Below are positions 53,421-62,095 of a stretch of 64,000 nucleotides of DNA, piece by piece. The DNA is from Oceanospirillaceae bacterium (GTDB lineage: Bacteria > Pseudomonadota > Gammaproteobacteria > Pseudomonadales > Balneatricaceae). The stretch's first letter is position 1, and the number at the start of each line of letters is the position of its first letter. A program made the translations under genes and the position numbers. The stretch lies in contig JAHEDZ010000006.1 in NCBI GenBank assembly GCA_024640955.1, positions 32,503 to 96,502 on the forward strand, in the 5' to 3' direction. The notes under the pieces are model-generated. The model did not search any database and was not told the DNA's origin. It saw nothing but the letters and a program-made list of their open reading frames with translations.

Positions 53421-54788
53421 TTACTTATAATCCGCCTTATCAAGCGCGTATTTACGCATCTTGTCGTAAAGGGTTTTGCGCGGGACACCCAGAGTGCTGA
53501 GGGTCTCTTTGATTGATCCGGCGTGACGCTCCAACTCATTCTGTATCAGCATCTTCTCAAAGTTCTCGACTCGCTGCGGCAGGCTCAGTGTGCTGCTCGC
53601 TACAGCTGGCATCTCTTGAGACCCCAGATCGAAATCGCAGGCCTCGCCTAACAGTACATAGCGCTCCGCCAGGTTGCGCAATTCACGCACATTACCCGGC
53701 CAGTTGTGCGCGACTAGCGCCTGCATCTGTTCGGTCGGTAGCGGGGCTACCTCGCGGCCATACTGCCCCGACGCGACCAACGAGAAGTGTTTGAACAGTA
53801 ACGAAATATCCTCGCGGCGATCGCGCAGCGGTGGAATATCGAGGCGTACAACATTAAGTCGGTAGTAGAGATCCTCTCGAAAATCGCCCTGCTCAGCCAG
53901 CGCTTTAAGGTCACTCTTGCTCGCTGCGATAACACGGATATCGAGTGAAATAGATTGGTTGGAGCCCAGACGCTCTATGGTACGCTCCTCAAGCGCGCGA
54001 AGCAGTTTGATCTGCATCGCCATTGACATTGACTCAATCTCATCGAGAAACAGGGTGCCACCATTAGCGTGCTCAAACTTACCGATGCGCTTGCTCTTCG
54101 CATCGGTAAAGGCGCCCGCCTCGTGTCCGAACAGCTCAGACTCAATTAGGTTTTCAGGCACTGCTCCACAGTTGATCGCAACGAAGTTCGCGCCACGCCG
54201 ATTCGATGTCTCGTGAATATAGCGCGCCAACATATCCTTACCCGAGCCAGTCTCAGCGTGTATCAAAATGTCGGCCGGTGTATCGGCTAGACTCTTAACT
54301 AAGAGGCGCAAGCGTTGAATACTTGCCGCATTGCCAATGATCCGCGGCCCCGCCATATTGTGAGTCGCAATCTCCTCTTTTAGCGCGCGGTTCTCTAGCG
54401 TCAAACGACGGGTTTCAATCGCACGGCGAACCACATCCAGCAGCAAATCTGATGGAAAAGGTTTCTCAATAAAGTCGTAAGCACCGTTGCGAATGGCACT
54501 CACCGCAGTAGAGATATCACCGTGACCAGTGATCATAATGACCGGAAGTTGTGGATCGCGCTGGTGCAGCTGTAACTGCAGTTCAATACCATTCATACCC
54601 GGCAGGTTAATATCGCTTACCACAACACCGGGCCAACCTTCAGGAACTGCCGCAAGGGCCTCCTCCGCATTAGCAAAGGTAGCGACCTCATACCCCTCCA
54701 GCTCAAGTGTTTGGCCAGCAGCCTCACGAATGTGGGGATCGTCATCCACCAGAATTAGGTTGGTTTTATCATCTGGCGCTGAAGTCAC
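53421..54788 (-). CDS. dctD: Sigma54-dependent response regulator DctD
   Basis: 455-residue activator for C4-dicarboxylate-type transport genes. Receiver domain 1-120 with phospho-acceptor Asp59 (VVSDINLPG); AAA+ domain with Walker A ETGSGKD (179-185); Fis-type HTH at the C-terminus (KETLSTLGVPRKTLYDKMRKY). The sigma54 contact loop reads GAFTDA at 225-230 instead of GAFTGA. GTG start overlapping the dctB stop (GTGA). With no sigma54 promoter seen upstream of the TRAP genes at 41.4-44.4 kb, its target may lie outside the window. Confidence 0.92.
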   Translation of the reverse strand: MTSAPDDKTNLILVDDDPHIREAAGQTLELEGYEVATFANAEEALAAVPEGWPGVVVSDINLPGMNGIELQLQLHQRDPQLPVIMITGHGDISTAVSAIRNGAYDFIEKPFPSDLLLDVVRRAIETRRLTLENRALKEEIATHNMAGPRIIGNAASIQRLRLLVKSLADTPADILIHAETGSGKDMLARYIHETSNRRGANFVAINCGAVPENLIESELFGHEAGAFTDAKSKRIGKFEHANGGTLFLDEIESMSMAMQIKLLRALEERTIERLGSNQSISLDIRVIAASKSDLKALAEQGDFREDLYYRLNVVRLDIPPLRDRREDISLLFKHFSLVASGQYGREVAPLPTEQMQALVAHNWPGNVRELRNLAERYVLLGEACDFDLGSQEMPAVASSTLSLPQRVENFEKMLIQNELERHAGSIKETLSTLGVPRKTLYDKMRKYALDKADYK

Positions 54789-57055
54789 GATTCATTCACT
54801 CGATTAGGCTGTGTTTGCGGCGCCTCACAGCGAGATAGTTTTAAGATAAATTCAGCGCCACCACCCTGGCCTCCCCTCAAGCTCAGTTCACCATTGAGGC
54901 TCTGAACAATTCGCAGAGATATCGAGAGCCCAAGGCCTAACCCAAGCCCCTGTGCCTTGGTGGTAAAAAAGGGCTCGAATATTCGCCGGGCCACCTCCGG
55001 GGTAACACCCGGACCGCTGTCTTCAAACCCCAGCACGAGTCGGCCAGACTCATCATCATAGAGATGTACGTGCACTTCCCTCTTTTCAGCAGACTCCATC
55101 GCCTGCACCGCGTTGTTCAGGAGATTGACAACTACCTGCTCAAGACGCAGTTGGTCGCCAGATACCCAGTGCCGCTCAAGCTCTTGTGGCCAATGTACTT
55201 GCACACCTGCGCGCTCTAGTTGGCCAAAGAGTATCGACATCGCACCATCACGCAGGTCACGCAGACAGACACGACTAGTATCAGCGTCACTCTTGCGCGC
55301 AAACTCTTTCAATGGATGAAGGATGCGAGCCATACGCTCAGTCAGACCGGCAATGGAGCCTAGGTTGGAGTCCACCTTCTGCGGCATACCACGCTCCAGA
55401 AAGCGCTTCGCATTATCGGCATAGTTACGAATCGCAGTCAGTGGTTGATTCAACTCGTGGTTAATACCCGCAGACATCTGCCCCAGAACCGCTAACTTGG
55501 CAGCCTGCACGAGTTCGCTTTCAGTTTGGCGATGCTGCTCCATCTCGGTTCGCAGCAGTTGGTTTGCCGCCTCAAGGTCACTGGTACGCTCAGTCACACG
55601 CCGCTCAAGTTCACCCTGAATACGCTCCATCTCTGCAAGATGCAGTCGGCGCTCGGTAATATCTACGAGCGTTACAATCAGGTGATATTTTCCGCCGAGC
55701 AGCATCGTGTTCAGGGTCATTTCGACAGGAATTCGAACGCCCGCTGCATTCAATGCACCGACCTCCAGGCGCAGATTTTGCTCACGCGTACTCACTTCGC
55801 GCATCACGTACTGCTGCATCAGCGTTTGATCCTCTGGAGCCAACAGGCGATAGAAAGGCTCACCCATCATATCCTTCGGCTGGTAGCCAAAAAGACTCTG
55901 CAAGACAGGGTTGAAATACTCTATGCAGCCGTCAGTGTTGATCAGCGCAAGCCCCGCATGGGTATTATTGAGAATACCGGTAACACGCGCTTCGTTCTCT
56001 TGACGCACCTGTTCCTCACGCTTTCGGAACAGCTCACGCTCACGGTGTATACGGCGGCGCTGCTGTGTGAGGCTGATAACCAGCACGATCAGCAAAAACA
56101 GAAATGAAGAGAGCGCCTGTGCCAGCAAAACTCGCTCCTCTAGAGGTTTGAGGCTGACCAGCATATGCACGCGCAGATCAGTATCCGCGAGACCCTCTGA
56201 AATACGGAAGTAGCGCTGTGCCTGCACGGTCTCAAGACTATCCCCGCCTAAGCGGTCACCGCTCAATACGGTGACCTGCTCTACGCCATCAGATTCACCC
56301 TGATAGACGATGTCGAGTGACTGCAGTGGCTGATCGCCATAGCGCAAGCTGTCCACTATGCGCTGCATCTGCTTGTTGTCGAGCGGCCGAAGCGTTTTAA
56401 ACATCCACTCGGGCTGAGTGCTGATAACAACCACGCTGTCCTCATCGGCCACCACAATCTGTGTGTCAGGATCAGTCCAGCGCTCCTCAATCTGGTCTAG
56501 GTCAATCTTGACCACAACAGCACCGATCACTCCGTTAGGACTCTTAATGGGGTAACTGAAGTAGTAGCCACGTTTCTTTGTGGTGCTACCCAATGCGAAA
56601 TAGCGCCCGGGCTTACCCTGCATCGCATCGGTGAAATAGGGTCTAAAGCTGAAATTGCGACCGACAAAACTGGTCTCTTTCTGCCAGTTACTGGCAGCTG
56701 TTGTGGTACCGTCGGCGGCCATTACATAGATATCGAGCGCATGAACCAGCTCAGCGGCATCCTGCAGATACCGATTTGCCCGGTTAACAAGTTCAGAGGT
56801 GCGACCGGTTGTTACGACAAGACGAAGCAGATCATGGTTAGCCAATAGTTGTGGCAGGCTACGAAAACGCTCTAACCGCTGCTGCAGGCTGGCTTGATAC
56901 TGTGACAGATCAGTCACAGCCTTCTGCTTCAGTTCAACCATCACTTGCTCGCGCGTTACCAAACTGACATAGATAATCAGTGCAGCAAATAGCGTAACCG
57001 CAACCACTAAAATGAGCGGCCGGTTGGATTGTTGGAGCGGTTTAGTTGTTAGCAT
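54785..57055 (-). CDS. dctB: C4-dicarboxylate sensor histidine kinase DctB
   Basis: 756-residue membrane sensor. Helices at about 14-34 and 305-325 flank a double-Cache periplasmic ligand domain; a PAS domain (about 350-470), a coiled coil and the kinase core follow, with phospho-accepting histidine in MSAGINHELNQPLTAIRNYA and ATP-site motifs LLNNAVQAM, GFEDSGPGV and GLGLGLGLSIS. Cognate partner of dctD, which overlaps it by four bases. The extra PAS domain is an addition to the simpler rhizobial DctB layout. Confidence 0.92.
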   Translation of the reverse strand: MLTTKPLQQSNRPLILVVAVTLFAALIIYVSLVTREQVMVELKQKAVTDLSQYQASLQQRLERFRSLPQLLANHDLLRLVVTTGRTSELVNRANRYLQDAAELVHALDIYVMAADGTTTAASNWQKETSFVGRNFSFRPYFTDAMQGKPGRYFALGSTTKKRGYYFSYPIKSPNGVIGAVVVKIDLDQIEERWTDPDTQIVVADEDSVVVISTQPEWMFKTLRPLDNKQMQRIVDSLRYGDQPLQSLDIVYQGESDGVEQVTVLSGDRLGGDSLETVQAQRYFRISEGLADTDLRVHMLVSLKPLEERVLLAQALSSFLFLLIVLVISLTQQRRRIHRERELFRKREEQVRQENEARVTGILNNTHAGLALINTDGCIEYFNPVLQSLFGYQPKDMMGEPFYRLLAPEDQTLMQQYVMREVSTREQNLRLEVGALNAAGVRIPVEMTLNTMLLGGKYHLIVTLVDITERRLHLAEMERIQGELERRVTERTSDLEAANQLLRTEMEQHRQTESELVQAAKLAVLGQMSAGINHELNQPLTAIRNYADNAKRFLERGMPQKVDSNLGSIAGLTERMARILHPLKEFARKSDADTSRVCLRDLRDGAMSILFGQLERAGVQVHWPQELERHWVSGDQLRLEQVVVNLLNNAVQAMESAEKREVHVHLYDDESGRLVLGFEDSGPGVTPEVARRIFEPFFTTKAQGLGLGLGLSISLRIVQSLNGELSLRGGQGGGAEFILKLSRCEAPQTQPNRVNES

Positions 57056-57212
57056 TATAAAACTCTGAAAGCCCTAGGTGGATTCTTCCGCACTGGGCCA
57101 AGGCTTGCAAGCTCAACGGTAGGAAAGTCGATGACTAACAACCAAAGGGCCAGTGGTTTATACTCCCACCATCAAGTCATCAAAGCTGAAAACGCCTCCC
57201 TAAGGATCTTTT

Positions 57213-58778
57213 GTGCCAAAGAGTCTCTCCACCAACCTAGACCTACTGGTCAAATCCGGTCAGAGTCATCTCCTCAGCGCTCTACAGCATGGTATCGAGA
57301 AGGAGGGGCTGCGTGTTGATGCGCAGGGTGCTATCGCCCAGAGTGATCACCCATCTGCACTCGGTTCTACACTAACGCATGAACAGATCACCACCGACTA
57401 CTCCGAAGCGCTGTTAGAGTTTATTACTCCGGTTCAACAGGATATCGGTGCGCTGCTAGAGCACCTCAAAGAGCTGCATCAGTTCAGCTATGAGAAACTT
57501 GGGGATGAGGAGCTTTGGAATGCCAGCATGCCGTGTCGCATCGCTGCGGATAAAGACATTCGTATTGCCGAATACGGCAGCTCCAATATCGGCCAGCTCA
57601 AACATATCTACCGCGTTGGTTTGGAGTACCGCTACGGCAAGATGATGCAGTGTATAGCGGGTATCCACTACAATTTTTCGTTGCCAGAGGCGTTTTGGCC
57701 CGTATGGCGTGAGTTAAAGCAGAGCAGTCTGAGTGACAAGCATCTGGCGAGTGCCGGCTACTTCACTCTCATTCGTAACTTCCGCCGCAGCTCCTGGCTG
57801 CTGCTCTATCTCTTCGGCGCCTCGCCCGCGCTCGGGAAAGACTTTATGCAGGGCGGTGCGCACGCACTCTCTGAGCTCGATAGCGAAACGCTCTACCTAC
57901 CACACGCCACCTCACTACGCATGTCCGACCTGGGTTACTCCAATCGTGCGCAGAAAGGCTTGAACGTCTGCTTCAATCAGCTCTCCACCTATGCCACGAC
58001 GCTGCAACGGTCGATCAAAACAGTTCACCCGCCCTATAAAGCGCTGGGTGTGAAAGTGGATGGTCAATACCGCCAGCTCAGTGCGAACGTGCTTCAGATC
58101 GAAAATGAGTACTACAGCGATATTCGTCCAAAACGCGTCACTTACAGTGGCGAGAAGCCCGTTCATGCGCTGATCGATCGTGGCGTGCAGTACATTGAAG
58201 TACGCAATACCGATATCAACCCGCTGCTAGAACTGGGTATCGATGCTGAACAGTCCCACTTTATGGATGCCTATCTGATTTCTTGCCTACTCGGCTCAGA
58301 CAATCACCTGAGTGATCGCGAATGCTCACTGCTAAATCTGAACAAGAGCACCGTAGTCAACGAGGGGCGCAAGCCAGGCTTAAGACTGCAGCAGTTGGAT
58401 GGAGAAACCTCACGCGAAGTTCTCGGTACGCAGATTCTGGATCAGGTTGAGTTGGTGGCTCAGCTGCTCGATGAAATTCACTCCACCAAGGCCTACACAT
58501 CGGCCGTAGCGACCCAACGCGATCGTCTCGCAGACCCGGAACTTACCCCGTCGGCACAGATTCTGGCGCAGCTTAAAAGCTCCGGCCTAAGCTACCAGGC
58601 TTGGGCGCTGGAGAAGAGCCGCGAGCATCGTAAAACGTTAATGAAGCAGCCGCTATCGGATAACCGTCGTTCTGAGCTTGATAAGCTAGCGGCAGACTCT
58701 ATCCAGAGCCAGCAAGAACATGAGACACAACCGCAAGAGCCTTTTGACGAATTCCTGCAGCACTACCTCGAAAACTAG
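57213..58778 (+). CDS. gshA: Glutamate-cysteine ligase
   Basis: 521-residue enzyme making gamma-glutamylcysteine, the first step to glutathione. It is of the gammaproteobacterial type, with RKGIEKEGLRV-like opening (HGIEKEGLRVDAQG), the active-site region DYSEALLEFITP, the IAGIHYNFSLPE segment and RSSWLLLYLFGASPA. Length equals E. coli GshA. The start is GTG at 57213, preceded by TAAGGATC. Glutathione links it to the frmA-fghA formaldehyde route elsewhere in the window. Downstream lies a decayed fliL-like gene on the other strand. Confidence 0.97.
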   Translation: MPKSLSTNLDLLVKSGQSHLLSALQHGIEKEGLRVDAQGAIAQSDHPSALGSTLTHEQITTDYSEALLEFITPVQQDIGALLEHLKELHQFSYEKLGDEELWNASMPCRIAADKDIRIAEYGSSNIGQLKHIYRVGLEYRYGKMMQCIAGIHYNFSLPEAFWPVWRELKQSSLSDKHLASAGYFTLIRNFRRSSWLLLYLFGASPALGKDFMQGGAHALSELDSETLYLPHATSLRMSDLGYSNRAQKGLNVCFNQLSTYATTLQRSIKTVHPPYKALGVKVDGQYRQLSANVLQIENEYYSDIRPKRVTYSGEKPVHALIDRGVQYIEVRNTDINPLLELGIDAEQSHFMDAYLISCLLGSDNHLSDRECSLLNLNKSTVVNEGRKPGLRLQQLDGETSREVLGTQILDQVELVAQLLDEIHSTKAYTSAVATQRDRLADPELTPSAQILAQLKSSGLSYQAWALEKSREHRKTLMKQPLSDNRRSELDKLAADSIQSQQEHETQPQEPFDEFLQHYLEN

Positions 58779-58785
58779 CCAGCTC

Positions 58786-59097
58786 TTACTGAATAACGAA
58801 GCTGGTGAAGAACAGGTCTGAAGCCTCTGTCTACTCGGCAAAGAGGGACAGCAGATCATTGAGGATCTGAGCTTTGTGCGAATTGATGTAGTGGTTAGCA
58901 ATCTCCTCGTCGACCTGAAGCGTCACTTTAGCCTTTAAAAAGCGCAACTGATCGCCGCCATCAAAGTTGGTAACAAAGGGTTTGAGTTCGATATATCCAA
59001 CGTAAGTCGACTCATCCTCGCCCTCGGCCGCAGCAGAAGCACATCAACCAAAAGTGATTACAAGTACAAGTAACAACTTTTCACGCAACAGAAGCAT
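58786..59097 (-). pseudogene. Decayed FliL-like basal-body-associated protein
   Basis: Reading from ATG 59097 on the minus strand gives a signal-like start (MLLLREKLLLVLVITFG), then TGA at 59044-59046, then 70 in-frame residues with the FliL pattern YVGYIELKPFVTNFDGG...LRFLKAKVTLQV, then TAG at 58831-58833, then TEASDLFFTSFVIQ and a TAA. The last residues match the usual C-terminus of these proteins, so the stretch of about 30 residues normally between the two parts seems deleted in frame. Both nonsense codons are one change from likely Trp and Gln codons. In related bacteria a FliL-family gene often adjoins gshA. Confidence 0.82.
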
Positions 59098-59228
59098 ACC
59101 GTTCTCCGAAAGCCCTTCAATCCATCAGAAGTATAAATCTCAATCGCGAAGCTTTTTTGAGTGTTTTTCTAGGATGTTTGGCAATTTACAAAGTGGAGGG
59201 ATACACTGGCAAGAAAGGAGAACTCTCT

Positions 59229-59705
59229 ATGCTGGAAAATTGCAAAACTGCGCAGGAGCGCTGGGGTGGTGTTAGCGAGATCATCGATAACTGGTTGGGC
59301 TCGCGCCAGGCTCTGATTAGTGCCTTCGTCTCCCTACCCTCTACAACAGTTGGAGAAGAGCTCAACACCCAACTGAGCACTTTCTGTGACCTGTTAATGG
59401 ATTATCTCTCATCCGGCCACTTTGAAGTCTATGAGCAGCTAATGCTTGAGGGCAAAGAGTTCGCCGATGGCTCTGATGCGGCTGGCAAAAAACTACTGCC
59501 ACTGATTCAGGTATCGACGGATCGCGCGCTGGACTTTAACGACGCCTATGATCGCTTTGATGAACCTTCAGTGGCTGAAATTCGAGACTTCAGCACTCGC
59601 CTATCGCAACTGGGTGAATCTCTGGAGGAGCGTTTTGATCTCGAAGATAAGATGATCGCGCTGCTACATGAGTCTCATCGGGAGCAGGTTTCAACGGAGT
59701 CCTAA
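59229..59705 (+). CDS. rsd: Rsd/AlgQ family regulator of RNA polymerase sigma70
   Basis: 158-residue protein of the Rsd/AlgQ family, which binds sigma70 and shifts polymerase toward other sigma factors. The product starts MLENCKTAQERWGGVSEIID and has the helical pattern with FCDLLMDYLSSGHFEVYEQL typical of the family. ATG at 59229 follows AGGAGA; the open frame upstream to 59157 is not used. The stop overlaps the ATG of a broken lipoprotein-like gene (TAATG). Confidence 0.93.
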   Translation: MLENCKTAQERWGGVSEIIDNWLGSRQALISAFVSLPSTTVGEELNTQLSTFCDLLMDYLSSGHFEVYEQLMLEGKEFADGSDAAGKKLLPLIQVSTDRALDFNDAYDRFDEPSVAEIRDFSTRLSQLGESLEERFDLEDKMIALLHESHREQVSTES

Positions 59706-59935
59706 TGCTGCAACGGCTAAGCGGTGCACCTCTTAGCATGTGACTGCTGACTGCTTGCAGTGATGCATCTGGGCCGCAACAGATTTGGGATATCACGACC
59801 GGGGAGATGGTGCATAGCCCTCTGCGGTCAGGACATTCAGCGCTGGCGGGTTGCAGCTAAAGCGGGTTACGGGCCTGTCCAGACCGGTGTTTATGATGTC
59901 GTTCTTGGCCCTAATTCAAGTATCGTGCTCTAGGC
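59705..59935 (+). pseudogene. Probable broken lipoprotein gene after rsd
   Basis: The ATG at 59705-59707 overlaps the rsd stop (TAATG). The frame reads MLQRLSGAPLSM, TGA, then LLTACSDASGPQQIWDITTG with a lipobox-like LTAC, and ends after about 34 more residues. A second frame then stays open (RWRVAAKAGYGPVQTGVYDV to a TAG near 59933). This looks like a short lipoprotein gene with one nonsense codon and a frameshift. I recognise no family, so chance is not excluded. Confidence 0.4.
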
Positions 59936-59964
59936 TCTAATGGGATATGGAACCGATTTAGCCG

Positions 59965-60150
59965 CTAAAAATCATCCGACTGAGCCACCAGGTAAGTCCC
60001 GCCCATACCATCATCGACAACCGTGAAATTTATCGGATGGCAGCAGACGGTGCAGTCACAAACAAACTCGTCCGTACCCTCATCAGGCTCATATACAATC
60101 TCAATGGTTTCCCAACAGAAGGGACACTGTATGTTGTCGCTCGGTAACAT
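59965..60150 (-). CDS. CPXCG-type cysteine-rich protein
   Basis: 61-residue protein with zinc-ribbon-like cysteine pairs CPFC and CDCTVCCHP, matching by recall the small family called CPXCG motif-containing (PF14255). ATG at 60150 has AGGAGA nine bases upstream; the longer frame to 60186 lacks such a site. The second residue of the first motif group is CPFC-W instead of the usual CPYCG. Function of the family is unknown. Confidence 0.85.
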   Translation of the reverse strand: MLPSDNIQCPFCWETIEIVYEPDEGTDEFVCDCTVCCHPINFTVVDDGMGGTYLVAQSDDF

Positions 60151-60231
60151 CTGCAAATCTCCTGACCAATTTTCCGAGATACGCACTATTTTCCGCTTAG
60201 GGTCAGCTGACTACCTGTCCCGCGGGCACAA

Positions 60232-60256
60232 AAAAAGGAGCTGAAAGCTCCTTTTT
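60232..60256. terminator. Terminator after the FKBP isomerase gene
   Basis: Stem AAAAAGGAGCT / AGCTCCTTTTT with a GAA loop. On the minus strand it is followed by seven T residues and lies 19 bases past the isomerase stop codon. Confidence 0.9.
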
Positions 60257-60274
60257 AGTTGAATCGGCTTAAAA

Positions 60275-60973
60275 CTACTCGGCTGGGTTAATTTCCAGCA
60301 GCTCAACCTCAAACACAAGCGTAGCATTCGGGCCGATCATCTCGCCTGCGCCACCCGGGCCGTACGCTAGCTCTGATGGAATCACTAGACGCGCTTTACC
60401 ACCTTGATTCATCAACTGCAGACCTTCAGTCCAACCGCGAATAACACCGGTGAGCGGGAAAGTAACCGGCTCGCCACGCCCGTATGAGCTATCGAACTCC
60501 TGACCGGTAATCAGCGTGCCACGGTAGTGAACTTTTACGCTATCCTCTGCAGTTGGCTGAGCGCCATCACCCTGCTCCAAAATTTCGATCTGTAGACCTG
60601 AATCGGTAGTGGTCACACCCTCTTTTTTACCGTTCTCGTCGCGGTACGCCTTGCCTTGCTCGAGGTTTTCAACGGCAACAGCTGCAGCCTGCTCGCGCTG
60701 AGCCTCCATCTTGGCCTGCTGAAACGCTCGCATCTGCTCGGCGATCTCACCGTCTGTCATCAGCGGCTCGGCGCCTGTGAACAGATCTTCAATACCCTGC
60801 TTGAGCATATCGAAATCCAAGGTGTCGAAGTCAGGTTTCAGACGCTGGCCAAGAATGTATCCTAGACCGTAGCTCAACTTCTGTTCATCAGTCTGAGGCG
60901 CGTGTGAGCCAGCCAGTACCACACCTGAGGTCAGCGTGCTGGCCAGTGCGACTGTTAAAATCGCTTTCTTCAT
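60275..60973 (-). CDS. FKBP-type peptidyl-prolyl isomerase, Mip/FkpA-like
   Basis: 232-residue exported isomerase. Signal peptide 1-22 (ending VVLAGSHA); N-terminal dimerisation helix region with LSYGLGYILGQRLK; C-terminal FKBP domain with VKVHYRGTLITGQEFDSSYGRGEPVTFPLTGVIRGWTEG-type core and ELAYGPGGAGEMIGPNATLVFEVELL. It assists folding in the periplasm. Monocistronic with its own terminator. Confidence 0.94.
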   Translation of the reverse strand: MKKAILTVALASTLTSGVVLAGSHAPQTDEQKLSYGLGYILGQRLKPDFDTLDFDMLKQGIEDLFTGAEPLMTDGEIAEQMRAFQQAKMEAQREQAAAVAVENLEQGKAYRDENGKKEGVTTTDSGLQIEILEQGDGAQPTAEDSVKVHYRGTLITGQEFDSSYGRGEPVTFPLTGVIRGWTEGLQLMNQGGKARLVIPSELAYGPGGAGEMIGPNATLVFEVELLEINPAE

Positions 60974-61073
60974 TTGGTTGTTCCCTAAATAGATTTCGAA
61001 AAGTGCATTAAGTCTAACAAGCCTGACAACCTAAAATGAAATCAACATTAAAACAACCTTTGGGGGAATTAAT

Positions 61074-61113
61074 GGGTCGCGACCTGCCGCTCTGAGGCAG
61101 ATCCCTCACACAA
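61074..61113 (-). repeat. Degenerate REP-like element after the amidohydrolase gene
   Basis: Read on the minus strand it runs TTGTGTGAGGGATCTGCC ... GGTCGCGACCC, resembling the right part of the 26456-26592 element (TTGTAGGAGGGATCCGCC ... TTCGCGACCC). It lies 16 bases after the stop of the gene ending at 61129, and a hairpin CTAGC/GCTAG lies between. Confidence 0.55.
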
Positions 61114-61128
61114 CTAGCGAGGCAGCGG

Positions 61129-62091
61129 CTAGTTCTCTATCAAGGCTTTGATATGTGCTACCACTGAACGCCCCAGGGCGCTGAGGTTATAGCCACCCTC
61201 GAGCATAGAGACGATACGCCCACCACAGTGCTTATCTGCCAGTTTTACCAGCTCCTCTGTTATCCATGTGTAATCTGATTCATGCAGCTTGATCTGCGCC
61301 AATGGATCTTCAGCATGAGCGTCGAAACCGGCGGAAACCAGAATAAGCTCAGGTGCGAAAGCGTCGATATCGGCGAACCAAGGCGTCAGAGCTTCGCGAA
61401 ACACAGCGCCGTCGCTCCCGCGTTGTAGCGGTGTGTGAATCACGTTAGGTTTGGCCGCGCTGATATCTGGAAAGGGATAGTAATTGGCCTGGTAGGAGGA
61501 GTAGAGACGAATACGTTCGTCGCCTTCAACGATGTTCTCTGTACCGTTGCCGTGGTGCACATCAAAATCGACGATCACCACACGCTTCAGACCCCAATTG
61601 TTCAGAGCATGATGCGCCGCGATCGCAATATTACCCAGCACACAAAAGCCCATAGCACCATCGCGCAGCGCATGATGACCGGGGGGACGCACCGCACAGA
61701 ATGCGCGCGATTTGTTACCCTTAGCTTTCTCATCAAGCACTCTATCAACGGCAGCAATTCCAGCTCCAGCAGCACGACGAGCGGCTATCCAGGTGTGCTG
61801 CATCATCGCTGTATCAGGGTCCAGCTGCACCTCGGGGTCCACTTCGCCCTCTTTGACTCGCAGGACTAACCAGCCATCTTTCTCTACTAAGTTATCGATA
61901 TACGCGGCTTGATGGGTCTGCTTGAGTTGTTCGATATCAGCCACCGGCGCAGAGTCGTTAAATATCAGCTCATCACTGGGAAGTGCCTCTAGCGATTGAC
62001 GAATCGAGGCCAGACGCAAGGGTGACTCAGGGTGGCCATCCCCCATGTTGTGCAGTTCAAAGTCAGTGTGCGTGAATACCGTTAGAGTCAT
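61129..62091 (-). CDS. Histone-deacetylase-like (acetylpolyamine) amidohydrolase
   Basis: 320-residue zinc amidohydrolase of the HDAC superfamily. The active-site blocks are visible: RPPGHHALRDGAMGFCVLGN, DFDVHHGNGTENI with zinc ligands Asp and His, SAGFDAHAEDPLAQ with the third zinc Asp, and SMLEGGYNL with the loop before the catalytic tyrosine area. Bacterial members act on acetylated polyamines or small acetylated compounds. ATG at 62091 follows GGAG; 62127 lies inside the previous gene. Confidence 0.93.
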   Translation of the reverse strand: MTLTVFTHTDFELHNMGDGHPESPLRLASIRQSLEALPSDELIFNDSAPVADIEQLKQTHQAAYIDNLVEKDGWLVLRVKEGEVDPEVQLDPDTAMMQHTWIAARRAAGAGIAAVDRVLDEKAKGNKSRAFCAVRPPGHHALRDGAMGFCVLGNIAIAAHHALNNWGLKRVVIVDFDVHHGNGTENIVEGDERIRLYSSYQANYYPFPDISAAKPNVIHTPLQRGSDGAVFREALTPWFADIDAFAPELILVSAGFDAHAEDPLAQIKLHESDYTWITEELVKLADKHCGGRIVSMLEGGYNLSALGRSVVAHIKALIEN

Positions 62092-62095
62092 GACT

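Noticed and set aside
53421..57055. DctB/DctD as the certain regulator of the TRAP cluster at 41.4-44.4 kb
   Set aside because: They lie 9 kb away across the glp genes, and I found no sigma54-type GG-N10-GC promoter upstream of dctQ; a GntR gene sits in the cluster itself.
59044..59046. TGA in the fliL-like frame as selenocysteine
   Set aside because: FliL proteins are not selenoproteins, a second stop (TAG) and a deletion are present, and the residue expected is tryptophan.
61435..61869. Plus-strand ORF of 144 codons inside the amidohydrolase gene
   Set aside because: Antisense shadow of a gene with all HDAC-family motifs; no ribosome-binding site.
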